The notes: generated from the sequence alone by a model not told the origin. Counted from the stretch's first letter, positions 8,347-17,173 are shown. The stretch: DNA of 64,000 nucleotides from Acidobacteriota bacterium (GCA_023389035.1 JAEWFC010000021.1:1-64000), one strand, 5' to 3'. A program made the numbers and translations.

Positions 8347-8421
8347 TGGAGCGGGCGACGAGGCTCGAACTCGCAACTTTCAGCTTGGGAAGCTGACACT
8401 CTACCATTGAGTTACACCCGC
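8347..8421 (-). tRNA. tRNA-Gly (anticodon CCC)
   Basis: The minus strand folds into a complete cloverleaf: acceptor GCGGGTG with CGCCCGC, D arm ACTC/GAGT, anticodon stem TCAGC/GCTGA with loop TTCCCAA (anticodon CCC), T arm GCGAG/CTCGT with TTCGAGC loop, discriminator T, and CCA encoded (8347-8349). It decodes GGG glycine codons. Its 3' end faces the accessory region at the left of the window, as expected for an integration target. Confidence 0.95.
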
Positions 8422-8535
8422 TGCCCCAAAAGTATCGCGCCATCCTGCTCATAATTTCAAGCATTTAGTTACCGCCGCTCTCCCTTTTCCATACAGGGGC
8501 AGAATTCGTAACAAACGTCGGCGATCTCGTACGAG

Positions 8536-9021
8536 CTACTTATCGTCGCCGAGGGCTTCGATCTCGACTTTGCTCTTGGTTTCGAAGGCGGGGATGAACA
8601 GTTTGCGGTTGTTCTTGGCCAGTTTAAGAACAGCGAAATCGGTGTCGGTGCGGATGGTGACCCAATGGCGGCGATGCTTGGTGAAGCCGAGCGGGATAGC
8701 GACTAGCCACAGCGGCGGGAAGAGAACGCCTGCAGCTCCGAGACCCAGACCGGTCTTCCATCGCGGGTTCTTGGTGTAAGAGTACTCGGCAGAACGGATA
8801 TCAGCGTACGCAAAGCGTTTCGCAGGGCCGGAACCTTTCGCAGGCACGATCTGCATCGCGTCTTCTGTGAGCTCGACCCTTACGTCATATTCGCGGACCG
8901 ATCTGCCTTCGGGTTGAAAAAGCTCGATCTTTTCGAACGTGATGTTGCGATCGGCAGTTTGGCCGTAGACCGCGGCGGTGATAAGCGAGAGGAGGATAAT
9001 AAGTGAAAAGATGTTTTTCAT
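8536..9021 (-). CDS. Secreted or membrane protein of unknown function
   Basis: I start at the ATG at 9021, which gives MKNIFSLIILLSLITAAVYG, a typical signal peptide; the longer frame up to 9144 would overlap the glnE end. The 161-residue product has a beta-rich N-terminal half (FEKIELFQPEGRSVREYDV, later VELTEDAMQIVP). Near residues 95-115 a hydrophobic stretch, LGLGAAGVLFPPLWLVAIPL, may be a membrane helix. The second half (HWVTIRTDTDFAVLKL) resembles small PH-like domains that report on lipid or ligand, but this is only an impression. It follows glnE on the same strand. Confidence 0.6.
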   Translation of the reverse strand: MKNIFSLIILLSLITAAVYGQTADRNITFEKIELFQPEGRSVREYDVRVELTEDAMQIVPAKGSGPAKRFAYADIRSAEYSYTKNPRWKTGLGLGAAGVLFPPLWLVAIPLGFTKHRRHWVTIRTDTDFAVLKLAKNNRKLFIPAFETKSKVEIEALGDDK

Positions 9022-9088
9022 ATAGATAAGCACCATTTCAACAGAATTCGGGCAGGCCGAAACGCGAGTTGTGACAGTTTGTGCAGGT

Positions 9089-11737
9089 CTAACAATCGCC
9101 GGGCACGATGTCGTTATAAACGTCGCGAACCTGAATTCGAACATCGTTCAAAGCTGCCAGCAGCTCATCAGCGGACGAAAGATGCATCCGCTCGGATATC
9201 AGGTCCAGAGCTTTACGGTTCGCCAGCGGCAAGCGGGTCGTTCGTCCGATCGTTACCCGAAGGTGATGGTCGAGCGCGGATAAAAACTCGTAGCCTTCTG
9301 CAAAACTTTGATACTGAGGCACGCTAAGCGAACCGGCAGCGTGCAGCAGATCAAGCGTTCGACGCGTCGAGCGGTCGCTAACGTCGTCGGGAACCGTATC
9401 ACGCAGCTGCAGAAACCGGGTCGCAAAGTAAACGTCCAACATCCCACCCGTGCCGTACTTTATATCTACATCACCGGATCGACGCGGACCGGTCTTGTTC
9501 AGCTCAAGGCGTGCACGGATCCGCCGCGTCTCGTCCGCGAGATCTTCGGGATCCAATGACGAAGCTCTCTGAAAGATCGCCTTACGGATCTGCTCTTCGG
9601 TATTAGACGCAAACTCAGGCTCTCCGCCCACAGCCCGCAGCTTCATAAACGCGAGCAATTCCCAGATCGCAGCACTTTGGCGAATGTAATCGAGAAACGC
9701 GTCGGTCGAGATCGCCAGCGATCCATCATTACCGTGCGGGCGAAGCCGCATATCGACACGGTACAGCGAACCGTCACGCGTCATTGCTGAAAGCGTATTG
9801 ACTAGGCCTTCGACAAGACGGTTTGCGAGTTCGTGTTCGCCCGGAACACGTGAAACTGCCCCATAAGCAATAACCAGATCGAGGTCGGAATCATGATCGA
9901 CGCCTGCACCGCCGAGCTTGCCAAGCCCAAATACAGCCATGTGCGGAGCCACAGCATCCGGAAAACGCCGACGGAGCTCGCTTTCGGCTATCGCAAGTGC
10001 GGCGGCGATGCTTGCTTCGGCAAGCTGCGTCTGACGGTCCTTGGACCGCCGGATCGTTATCTTTTCAAGGGCGTCAAAAGCGAGGATCTCGAGGAACAGC
10101 GAACGCCAAGCACGACGCAGAGCACTGAGCCGATCACGGGATTCGCCGTGACCTTCGGTAACGGACAGGAGAGCTCTGTAATCACGTTCAGGAAGGCTGT
10201 CGGTTTCCAGATCGACAGCTGCGAGCATCTCAGGCGAGAATTGTTTTAACCGTGGAGCTTTGCGGATCAGTCTCGTTATGGCAGCGGATACGTCAGAATC
10301 GCCCGGCATGCTGTTGTCAACACGGGATACAATTCGAGGGTCGGACGCGATGGCCGTCACCGTTGCCTCGTCGAAGACACGGTCGAAAACGCGGTGCACG
10401 TTGCGTGTGTGTGCGGAAAGATCGGCTTCGAATCGGTCGAGCTCAGAGTAGCCCATCCGTCTGGCGACGACCAGTTTGCGGTGTCCTTCCAATGGAACCA
10501 TATGCGTCTGCAGACCATGTTCCATCTGAAGAATGTGCTCCAACTGTCGAAGGAAAGCGTATGCGTCCGAAAGCTGCGTCAGTTCCCGTTCATCGATCAG
10601 CTTTCGATCGGCAAGTCTTGAGAGGCTGATCAACGAATGCGGACTCCGCAGCCATCGATCTCTGCCGCCATACGCCAGCTGCAGGGCCTGGGCAATGAAC
10701 TCGATCTCGCGAATGCCGCCCTTCCCAAGCTTGACGTTGGTACCGCGTGAATTGATGTTCTCGAGGTCGATCTTTTGTTTCGATTCGCGAACGTTACGCA
10801 AGGCATCCTCGATCGTCACATCGGAAGAGAAAACACTCTCAGCGACCTGAGCAAAGAAGTGCCTGAAGATGGATTCGGAACCCGCACTCGCACGGGAGCG
10901 GATAAGAACCTGCCGTTCCCAGGCGGCGGCCTCCCGTGTGTAATAGCGAACAGTATCGGCGAGAGACAGCGAAAGCGGCCCGACCCGTCCATGCGGCCGA
11001 AGCCGCAGATCGACGCGATACGCGGCACCTTCGCCGGCCTGATGAGCGATCAGTTTCGTTATAGTCTCGGCGAGCTTGATGAAATATTCTCGATTTGTTA
11101 CGGGCTCGCGAGAACCTACGCCGGCGGTAGTTCCTTCGCCGGAATAGATAAAGAGCAGGTCGATGTCGGAAGCGTAGTTGAGTTCTTTAGATCCGAGTTT
11201 TCCGAGCGAAACTATACAAATGTCAGCAGGCCGCTTTCGACCTTTATCATCAGTTTCAAGCGGCGGGCCATATTTGTTGTCGAGTTCCTGACGTGCAAGC
11301 CGCAAGGCATGTTCCAGGATCGCATCCGCGAGATTCGATATCTCCTCTGTGATCTCAGAGACGGTCGCCAGCCGCCGAATATCTCGGAGGTAAATCCTCA
11401 AAAGCTCGCGGCGTCGGAACCTTGACAGCATCACGTGAGGTTCGACCTGTGAGCTCGTGAGGGAAAAGCGGGCTAGCGATTCGAGCAGCTCTTCTTTGTT
11501 TCGAACAACGGATTCGCCGCGTTTGCGTTCGAGCCAGGAAATATATTCCGGATGCTGCAGCAGCGTCGCCGCTATCAGCGGGCTGTATGAGACCAGCGTC
11601 AAAATATCAGAAAGAAGTGGGGACTTTTTTCTGAGCCGGCGCTCTTGGGCAGGATGTTTTTCAGCGAGCTGAACGAGAAACCGCTCAGAGCTTTCCGGGT
11701 CTGGCAAGCTTTCGATCAGCGTGGTCACGTCCGTCAT
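9089..11737 (-). CDS. glnE: Bifunctional glutamine synthetase adenylyltransferase/deadenylase
   Basis: The 882-residue product has the two nucleotidyltransferase halves of GlnE. The N-terminal deadenylase half shows SLGKLGSKELNYASDIDLLF and the C-terminal adenylylase half shows FGLGKLGGAGVDHDSDLDL, both ending in the metal-binding DxD. GlnE attaches or removes AMP on glutamine synthetase in response to PII and nitrogen status. It is a little shorter than the roughly 950 residues of enterobacterial GlnE. Its ATG overlaps the TGA of the upstream sigma-54 activator by four bases (ATGA at 11734-11737), so the two are co-translated. No PII gene or glutamine synthetase is in the window. Confidence 0.95.
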   Translation of the reverse strand: MTDVTTLIESLPDPESSERFLVQLAEKHPAQERRLRKKSPLLSDILTLVSYSPLIAATLLQHPEYISWLERKRGESVVRNKEELLESLARFSLTSSQVEPHVMLSRFRRRELLRIYLRDIRRLATVSEITEEISNLADAILEHALRLARQELDNKYGPPLETDDKGRKRPADICIVSLGKLGSKELNYASDIDLLFIYSGEGTTAGVGSREPVTNREYFIKLAETITKLIAHQAGEGAAYRVDLRLRPHGRVGPLSLSLADTVRYYTREAAAWERQVLIRSRASAGSESIFRHFFAQVAESVFSSDVTIEDALRNVRESKQKIDLENINSRGTNVKLGKGGIREIEFIAQALQLAYGGRDRWLRSPHSLISLSRLADRKLIDERELTQLSDAYAFLRQLEHILQMEHGLQTHMVPLEGHRKLVVARRMGYSELDRFEADLSAHTRNVHRVFDRVFDEATVTAIASDPRIVSRVDNSMPGDSDVSAAITRLIRKAPRLKQFSPEMLAAVDLETDSLPERDYRALLSVTEGHGESRDRLSALRRAWRSLFLEILAFDALEKITIRRSKDRQTQLAEASIAAALAIAESELRRRFPDAVAPHMAVFGLGKLGGAGVDHDSDLDLVIAYGAVSRVPGEHELANRLVEGLVNTLSAMTRDGSLYRVDMRLRPHGNDGSLAISTDAFLDYIRQSAAIWELLAFMKLRAVGGEPEFASNTEEQIRKAIFQRASSLDPEDLADETRRIRARLELNKTGPRRSGDVDIKYGTGGMLDVYFATRFLQLRDTVPDDVSDRSTRRTLDLLHAAGSLSVPQYQSFAEGYEFLSALDHHLRVTIGRTTRLPLANRKALDLISERMHLSSADELLAALNDVRIQVRDVYNDIVPGDC

Positions 11738-13215
11738 GACCGGAACCGCCTCGGATCGATGCCGTATTTCTTGACCTTGTAGCCGATGATACGTTCCGTT
11801 GAACCAAGCGAGCGTGCGGCCTTGGCGACGCTGCCTTTGTTCGATTTAAGAGCGTCTTGGATCATGTCACGCTCGAAAGCGGCCACTGCTGATTCAAGTG
11901 TGAGGTCCGTAACCGTACCGCTATTTTCTGCGGTCTGGAGCGTTGGAGGCAGATGGTGTCCGTGGATAACATTCGAATCACAAACAAGAACTGCGCGCTC
12001 GATGGCGTTCTCAAGCTCGCGTACATTTCCGGGGAAATGATAGCTCATCAGCATATCGATCGCGGGAGTCGAGATGCGTCTGATGCGTTTGTCATGCTCT
12101 GCCTCGTACTTCTCGAGAAAGTGTTCTGCGAGTAATAGAACGTCAGACTTTCGCTGTCGAAGAGGAGGCAGAAAGATACTGAAAACGTTGAGGCGGTAAT
12201 ATAGATCTTCGCGAAATTCGCCATTCGCGATCGCTTCCTCAAGATTCTTGTTGGTTGCGGTGATAAGGCGGATGTTCGTCTTGATCGTTTCTGTCCCGCC
12301 GACTCTCTCGAATTCCCTTTCCTGCAATACGCGAAGCAGTTTTATCTGTGCCTGCGGCGGCAGGTCTCCGATCTCGTCGAGAAAGAGCGTGCCGCCCTCT
12401 GCCATTTCGAATCGTCCTTTCTTGAAACGATCAGCTCCCGTAAATGCCCCTTTCTCGTGTCCGAAAAGCTCCGATTCAATTAGCGTTTCAGGAAGTGCGG
12501 CACAATTAACCTTGACCAGAGGCCGCTTGCTCCGAAGGCTATTGTAGTGGATCGCGTTTGCGATCATTTCCTTTCCGGTACCACTTTCACCCCGAAGCAG
12601 GACGGTGGCATTGGACCGGGCGACCTGTGTCACCTGCTCGTAAACGTGCTTGATCGCATTTGAATTGCCGACGATATGGCTGAAATCGTACTTTTCCCTA
12701 AGCTCGTGTTTGAGTAGAGAGTTTTCCTCGCGGAGCTGCTCGCGTTCACCTCGCACCGCGTGCTCGATCCGAAGGGCCTGGGCGATCATCGAGGAGATCA
12801 ATTTCAACACCTGCTGATGTGACTGCTCATCTGTCGCAGCCGCTAAAACACCCAGCCGCGACTCTCCCAGCGAAACAGGAACTGCGAGCACACTAGTTTC
12901 GAAGACGTCCATGCCCGGCCCCGCGGCGATGAATTCCGCGCGATCGTCGTCGAATACAGCCCGAAGAGCCGAGCTATCGGCCTTTTGATCAAGACGTCGA
13001 AACTGATTGACTGTTAGGCCGGCTGCAGCTGCGACGGTTAATCTTTTTCCGTCGTACTCTTTTAATAGTAGGAAGATCGCCTCGAGAGACAGAGCCTCTC
13101 GCACCAATTCGAGCGCTGCTCTGATCCCTGAACGGACATCGCGTGGGCTGGCAAGTGCCTCGCTAACGTTGGCGAGAACTCCGAGCGAGTCAAACTGTTT
13201 CGATGGCGAACTCAT
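11734..13215 (-). CDS. GAF-domain sigma-54-dependent transcriptional activator
   Basis: The 493-residue product has NifA-like order: GAF sensor domain (about 10-155), AAA+ domain with Walker A GESGTGKE (209-216), the sigma-54 contact loop GAFTGA (256-261) and Walker B FLDEIGD, then a Fis-type HTH at the C-terminus (KAARSLGSTERIIGYKVKKY). It activates transcription by sigma-54 polymerase after a signal at the GAF domain. No receiver domain is present, so it is not a two-component regulator. The coupling with glnE suggests a nitrogen-related role. That is inference from context, and nif genes are not in view. Confidence 0.9.
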   Translation of the reverse strand: MSSPSKQFDSLGVLANVSEALASPRDVRSGIRAALELVREALSLEAIFLLLKEYDGKRLTVAAAAGLTVNQFRRLDQKADSSALRAVFDDDRAEFIAAGPGMDVFETSVLAVPVSLGESRLGVLAAATDEQSHQQVLKLISSMIAQALRIEHAVRGEREQLREENSLLKHELREKYDFSHIVGNSNAIKHVYEQVTQVARSNATVLLRGESGTGKEMIANAIHYNSLRSKRPLVKVNCAALPETLIESELFGHEKGAFTGADRFKKGRFEMAEGGTLFLDEIGDLPPQAQIKLLRVLQEREFERVGGTETIKTNIRLITATNKNLEEAIANGEFREDLYYRLNVFSIFLPPLRQRKSDVLLLAEHFLEKYEAEHDKRIRRISTPAIDMLMSYHFPGNVRELENAIERAVLVCDSNVIHGHHLPPTLQTAENSGTVTDLTLESAVAAFERDMIQDALKSNKGSVAKAARSLGSTERIIGYKVKKYGIDPRRFRS

Positions 13216-13332
13216 ACGGCGAAAAGGAATAATACCAGACCGCCGAACATTCTGTTACCCGAATCCTACATTTTTGTTAGAGTCTAGCGTCCGGATTCGC
13301 TCTGGTTCCGCAATCACGTTAAACTCACTACC

Positions 13333-14253
13333 GTGGCTGAACGCATCGAAATTGTCGTAAATGCTGACTCGAACAAAAAACGGCTCGACGAATTCTTGTT
13401 CGGCCGTTTCGGCGGTCTCAGCAAGATGTATCTGCGTCACATCGTCAAAGACGAGAAGTGCGAGGTGAACGGCCGCCCCGAGAACGTCGGCTATCGCGTA
13501 CGTGAGAACGACTTTATCGAGATAGAGCTTGATCTGACGCGCGAGACCGCCATGCGTCCGCAAGAGCTGCCGATCGACGTGGTATATGAAGATGCCGAGT
13601 TGATCGTCGTCAACAAGGCCCCGGGCATGCTGGTTCATCCGACAAACCGCGACAAAAGCGGCACTCTGCTGAACGCACTGACTTTTTATCTCAACCGCGA
13701 ACACGTTGATAACGTCCGGGAATCGATCCGTCCGGGCCTCATCCATCGTCTGGATAAACAAACTTCCGGCTTGATCGTCATCGCCAAGACCCAAAAGGCC
13801 CATAAGCGAATGACCGAATACTTTCGCAAGAAGTTCGTCGAAAAAAGGTATTTGGCCCTCGTTGACGGCATCGTCGGGTTGGATTCGGGCACTATCGACG
13901 AGCCCATCGGGCGCTTTGGCGAGCGCAAGCAGTGGGACGTGAAAGCCGACGGCAAATCCTCGCAGACCCGGTTTTGGGTCCGGCAGCGAAACGCCGCTAC
14001 CACGCTTCTTGAGCTTGAGCCTGTGACCGGCAGGACAAATCAGCTGCGGATCCACTGTGCCGCGATCGGCCATCCTATCGTTGGCGATGTAAACCGCGGC
14101 GGCAGCGAATACCAAAGACTCTGCCTTCACGCCTGGAAGATCTCGTTTCGCCATCCCGCAACAAAAGAACAGATCGAGCTTACCTGCGACCCCGACAGCT
14201 CATTTGCTCCCGAAACAGCGTTGACCCGCAAAAGCTCCGCAACGCGTATCTGA
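13333..14253 (+). CDS. RluA-family 23S rRNA pseudouridine synthase (RluD-like)
   Basis: The product has 306 residues with GTG start at 13333 and no clear ribosome-binding site. An N-terminal S4 RNA-binding domain (about 12-75, KKRLDEFLFGRFGGLSKMYL) is followed by the catalytic domain with the family signature HRLDKQTSGLIVIAKT, which holds the catalytic Asp, and GRTNQLRIH near the end. Enzymes of this layout convert uridines in 23S rRNA helix 69 (RluD) or related sites; the exact target cannot be told from sequence. It is divergent from the sigma-54 activator gene, with about 115 bases between. Confidence 0.9.
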   Translation: MAERIEIVVNADSNKKRLDEFLFGRFGGLSKMYLRHIVKDEKCEVNGRPENVGYRVRENDFIEIELDLTRETAMRPQELPIDVVYEDAELIVVNKAPGMLVHPTNRDKSGTLLNALTFYLNREHVDNVRESIRPGLIHRLDKQTSGLIVIAKTQKAHKRMTEYFRKKFVEKRYLALVDGIVGLDSGTIDEPIGRFGERKQWDVKADGKSSQTRFWVRQRNAATTLLELEPVTGRTNQLRIHCAAIGHPIVGDVNRGGSEYQRLCLHAWKISFRHPATKEQIELTCDPDSSFAPETALTRKSSATRI

Positions 14254-14363
14254 TACCTCACACCCCGACCCACTAGCCTTGACCACTAAGGCCAATGCCC
14301 CAAAAGAGCAGTGGCAGTAGGAAGCGGACCTAATACGGCAGTTATTCGGTGGCGAGAATACTA

Positions 14364-14393
14364 TTGCAATTCGTGTGGCTGATTCGTTATTAT
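14364..14393 (+). promoter_or_regulatory. Promoter for riboswitch-controlled transcript
   Basis: TTGCAA (14364-14369) and TATTAT (14388-14393) are 18 bases apart. The expected start at about 14400 lies directly before the riboswitch fold, which supports both calls. It is the only good sigma-70-like match in the gap. Confidence 0.5.
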
Positions 14394-14404
14394 CTCTTCA
14401 AATC

Positions 14405-14545
14405 AAGTTTGCCGAAGTTGTGAGAACAACGCGGGGGATCCAATAGCTCTCATGTCGAGAGTCGGGGCGTATCTGAATAGTCAGGAGAAGACTTCTTCGC
14501 TTCCAGCCCGTCAGCTAACCTCGTAGGCGAAAACGAAGAAGGACA
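14405..14545 (+). promoter_or_regulatory. Cyclic-di-AMP riboswitch (ydaO/yuaA type)
   Basis: The leader matches the conserved core of the ydaO-yuaA aptamer. GTTGT-gaga-ACAAC forms the hairpin directly before GCGGGGGATCCAATAG (14431-14446). This is followed by a CTCTC/GAGAG hairpin, GGGGCGTATC, and then the hallmark block CCCGTCAGCTAACCTCGTAG (14507-14526). TTTGCC (14408-14413) and GGCGAAA (14527-14533) can close the outer helix. This class binds two c-di-AMP molecules and normally turns downstream genes off when c-di-AMP is high. A rho-independent terminator follows within 15 bases, which is the usual expression platform. Identification rests on recall of the consensus; a covariance search with RF00379 would settle it. 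Confidence 0.88.
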
Positions 14546-14557
14546 CCGGCTAAACCG

Positions 14558-14595
14558 AAAGAGGTTGTGAGCAATGTGCTTCACGACCTCTTTTT
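14558..14595 (+). terminator. Intrinsic terminator of the c-di-AMP riboswitch
   Basis: AAAGAGGTTGTGA (14558-14570) pairs with TCACGACCTCTTT (14581-14593) through 13 positions with one G-T pair, followed by a T run. It lies between the aptamer and the coding region, so it is the regulated terminator. An ATG at 14574 lies inside its loop and cannot be the gene start. Confidence 0.85.
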
Positions 14596-14654
14596 GTCTC
14601 TACGGTGCCTTCGATTGCCCAAGGTCAAAAAGGACAACAGGAGGTACGCGAAAT

Positions 14655-16025
14655 ATGAGACGGATAACAATAATCGGCGGCGGAGCTAGCGGTACATTGC
14701 TCGCTATCAATTTACTCCGACAGCCGGCAGGCGAACGGGTCGAAATAAACCTCGTCGAAAAACGTCCCCGGGTCGGTGGAGGCGTTGCATTCTCAACCGA
14801 ACAGGATGTTCATCTGGTGAACGTTCCTGCAGCGAAAATGGGAGCCTTTGCGGACCGGATAGATCATTTCCACGAATGGCTTACGGGAAAGGGATACACC
14901 TACGAGCAGGCTGCCTTTGTTCCGCGACGGATCTTCGGAGACTATTTGCGCGAATGTCTCCAAACCGCGTACGACGAGCGGCCCGATAATGCCACGCTGA
15001 ACGTCTTTGATGACGAGGCGATCGATGTGGTGGTAGATAGCGATAAGGCCCAGGTAATACTTGCGGGCGGCGATATCATCTACTCGGAAAAGGTCGCACT
15101 GGCTTTCGGAAATTTTCTGCCGCCGCATCCAAGTGTCGCCGACCAGGCATTCACTCGATCAGAACGATACTTTCAGGATCCGTGGAATCCGGGAATGTAC
15201 GATTCGATCGAAACGGACGACAGCGTTCTGATCATCGGCACCGGCTTGTCGATGGTCGATGTAACGATGCAGTTGTGCCAGCTCGGACACCAAGGGGAGA
15301 TAAACGGCATTTCAACCCGCGGCCTGCTGCCCGCAGTTCACAAACTCGGTGCAACCTACCCGGCGTTCGCCGAGGAGCTCCAAGGAATGCGGCGTGTGAC
15401 GGATATGCTGAAGATCGTCCGCCGCCATGCTGAAGAGGCGTGCCGCACCGGCAGTGATTGGCGGGCAGTGATCGACAGTCTGCGCCCCGCGACGCAGGAA
15501 CTTTGGCTTGGCTTGCCTTTAGCCGAAAAACGTATCTTTATGCAGCATCTGAGCCGGTACTGGAATGTGGCCAGGCACCGAATGCCGCCCGAGGCCGCGA
15601 AAACGATGGACGAGCTACGCGGAACTGGCCAACTGCACATCTTAAAAGGGCGGTTAAAGAGCATTGCAGCCGATGCCGGCGGTTTTGATGTCAAATATTC
15701 GGAACGTGGGATCTCTCATGAGATACGTGCCAACGTTATTATCAACTGCATCGGTTCCGAGAGCCGCTTTGATAAGCTGGATACGCCCCTTGTACAGAAT
15801 CTGCTTCATGCTGGAACGATACGGCCGGACTCGCTGAACTTCGGCCTCGACGCTGAGCCCGACGGCAGACTGCGAAACCGTGTAGGCGAAGCGAGCGATG
15901 TCATGCACACGCTCGGCACTGCTCTGAAAGGAATTCTGTGGGAATCAACCGCGATTCCCGAGATCAGGGTCCAGGCGCGCGATCTCGCCGGCAAGCTCCT
16001 CGAGCCGGCACCGGTGTCGGCGTAG
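14655..16025 (+). CDS. FAD/NAD(P)-binding protein under c-di-AMP riboswitch
   Basis: The product has 456 residues starting at ATG 14655 behind AGGAGG (14639-14644). The longer frame from 14574 begins inside the riboswitch terminator and is rejected. The N-terminus has the Rossmann FAD motif ITIIGGGASGTLLAINLL; a second dinucleotide motif appears at about residue 185 (VLIIGTGLSMVDVTMQL), and INCIGSES near 360 is typical of the NAD_binding_9/YdhS-like family. Members are flavoproteins of mostly unknown substrate. The riboswitch ties its expression to c-di-AMP, a signal of potassium and osmotic state, which is an unusual target. It is a single-gene transcription unit ending at a strong terminator. 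Confidence 0.85.
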   Translation: MRRITIIGGGASGTLLAINLLRQPAGERVEINLVEKRPRVGGGVAFSTEQDVHLVNVPAAKMGAFADRIDHFHEWLTGKGYTYEQAAFVPRRIFGDYLRECLQTAYDERPDNATLNVFDDEAIDVVVDSDKAQVILAGGDIIYSEKVALAFGNFLPPHPSVADQAFTRSERYFQDPWNPGMYDSIETDDSVLIIGTGLSMVDVTMQLCQLGHQGEINGISTRGLLPAVHKLGATYPAFAEELQGMRRVTDMLKIVRRHAEEACRTGSDWRAVIDSLRPATQELWLGLPLAEKRIFMQHLSRYWNVARHRMPPEAAKTMDELRGTGQLHILKGRLKSIAADAGGFDVKYSERGISHEIRANVIINCIGSESRFDKLDTPLVQNLLHAGTIRPDSLNFGLDAEPDGRLRNRVGEASDVMHTLGTALKGILWESTAIPEIRVQARDLAGKLLEPAPVSA

Positions 16026-16093
16026 TGCAGAGGCCCGCGCATGGACCGCTGAATAGCAGGAGAAAGATTGAACGTCTGATCGGTCGATCAACT

Positions 16094-16122
16094 AAAAAGG
16101 AGAGCCGATCGCTCTCCTTTTT
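16094..16122. terminator. Bidirectional intrinsic terminator
   Basis: AAAAAGGAGAG (16094-16104) and CTCTCCTTTTT (16112-16122) form a perfect 11-pair stem with a 7-base loop. The A run and T run serve both the FAD-protein gene and the opposing gene that ends at 16153. Confidence 0.85.
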
Positions 16123-16152
16123 ATGTGATCTCATTACTTCGTCCTGAACCGG

Positions 16153-16572
16153 CTATTGGGTGTCAGGGGCAGCTTCGTGATTTTTGGAGGCCGACCTTGG
16201 GATCGGTTTGTCGTAGCCTTTTCTGGGCACTAGTACGATCTTGTCTAGCTTTACGGGATGGCCGGACATGTTGGCGTTCATCTGGTCGCCGTCTCCTTCT
16301 GAGCAGTCGAAGGAATAGGTGAACTGGCCTGCTGCGAGGCGCTTGCACATTTGTTCTTCGAGATGGAAAACGAAAGCATCGGCGTAGATGCCCATTGCTT
16401 CGTCCGCGTGTCCGATCGCTTCGGCCTCGTCGCCCTCGACATAGACAGGGATCATATCCGTGATATGTTCGCACCGCGCATAAACGGGACCAAGTACGTG
16501 GCGACGTGCGACGGCGAGCGTCTTTCGTTCGGAGGCTTTATCGGTTGCTGTTACGGCCTGGGTTGTTTCCAT
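16153..16572 (-). CDS. Conserved hypothetical protein, 139 aa
   Basis: I do not recognise the family. The 139-residue product is soluble and mildly acidic, without signal peptide or membrane helix. It contains a HITDMIPVYVEGDEAEAIGH stretch, a helical middle part (DEAMGIYADAFVFHLEEQMC), a beta-like segment (FTYSFDCSEGD) and a basic C-terminal tail. It ends against the bidirectional terminator and is preceded by the terminator of the RRM gene, so it is probably its own transcription unit. Confidence 0.6.
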   Translation of the reverse strand: METTQAVTATDKASERKTLAVARRHVLGPVYARCEHITDMIPVYVEGDEAEAIGHADEAMGIYADAFVFHLEEQMCKRLAAGQFTYSFDCSEGDGDQMNANMSGHPVKLDKIVLVPRKGYDKPIPRSASKNHEAAPDTQ

Positions 16573-16614
16573 TTCTTATCGGATCGTTGTCGGAGCGTTG
16601 CGGTTAAATCAAGA

Positions 16615-16647
16615 AACGATGCCGAAACTTTCGCTATCGGCATCGTT
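16615..16647 (-). terminator. Intrinsic terminator of the RRM gene
   Basis: AACGATGCCGA (16615-16625) and TCGGCATCGTT (16637-16647) pair perfectly over 11 bases; on the minus strand the stem is followed by a T-rich tract. It lies 28 bases past the RRM stop codon. Confidence 0.7.
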
Positions 16648-16675
16648 CCACTTTGTTAGGCTATGTAGCGATGTC

Positions 16676-17032
16676 TTACCAACGCTTGCCGCCGCCGTAG
16701 CCGCCGCCACCGCCGCGATTTCCGCCGCCGTAGCCGCCACCGCCGCCGCGGTTACCACCGCCGCCGCCGTATCCGCCGCGATCTTCGCGGGGCTTAGCTT
16801 CGTTAACCTTTAGGTTGCGGCCGTTGTGCTCTTTGCCGTCAAGCTGAGCAATTGCGTTGTCGCCATCTTCTTTGGATGACATTTCGACGAAACCGAAACC
16901 GCGTGAGCGGCCCGTTTCACGGTCCTCGATCACGTTAGCTGATTCGACCGTACCCATTTCACTGAACAGGTCGCTGAGGTCCTGATTCGTTGTTCCAAAG
17001 TCCAAATTTCCTACGTAGAGTTTCATTGACAT
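16676..17032 (-). CDS. RRM-type RNA-binding protein with Gly-rich tail
   Basis: The 118-residue product starts MSMKLYVGNL (RNP2) and has RGFGFVEM (RNP1) at about residue 45, so it is a single RRM domain of 80 residues. The tail from about 85 is almost only Gly, Tyr, Asn and Arg (RGG/GYGG repeats), like the cyanobacterial Rbp and plant glycine-rich RNA-binding proteins. These bind single-stranded RNA and are often cold-induced, acting as chaperones in place of CspA. The ATG at 17032 follows AAAGGA. A 240-base leader upstream may hold regulatory structure. Confidence 0.92.
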   Translation of the reverse strand: MSMKLYVGNLDFGTTNQDLSDLFSEMGTVESANVIEDRETGRSRGFGFVEMSSKEDGDNAIAQLDGKEHNGRNLKVNEAKPREDRGGYGGGGGNRGGGGGYGGGNRGGGGGYGGGKRW

Positions 17033-17173
17033 AAATATTTCCTTTCCCGTCTGACGGGAATTCTAAAGAAGCTGCGAATTGGACGATTGGGTCACGAATT
17101 CGGATACTCAAAAATTCAAGAGCTACTTCTGATCTTCTAACCGGGCCTGCTCTCAAACTTATCCAAAACCGTT

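Noticed and set aside
8138..8464. Minus-strand frame overlapping the tRNA-Gly gene
   Set aside because: It reads through a certain tRNA and has no recognisable protein features.
14574..14654. Upstream ATG extending the FAD-protein frame
   Set aside because: The ATG lies in the loop of the riboswitch terminator; the next ATG at 14655 has a strong AGGAGG and begins the FAD motif.
16735..16830. Plus-strand alanine-rich frames over the RRM gene
   Set aside because: Shadow of the Gly-rich tail of the RRM protein.
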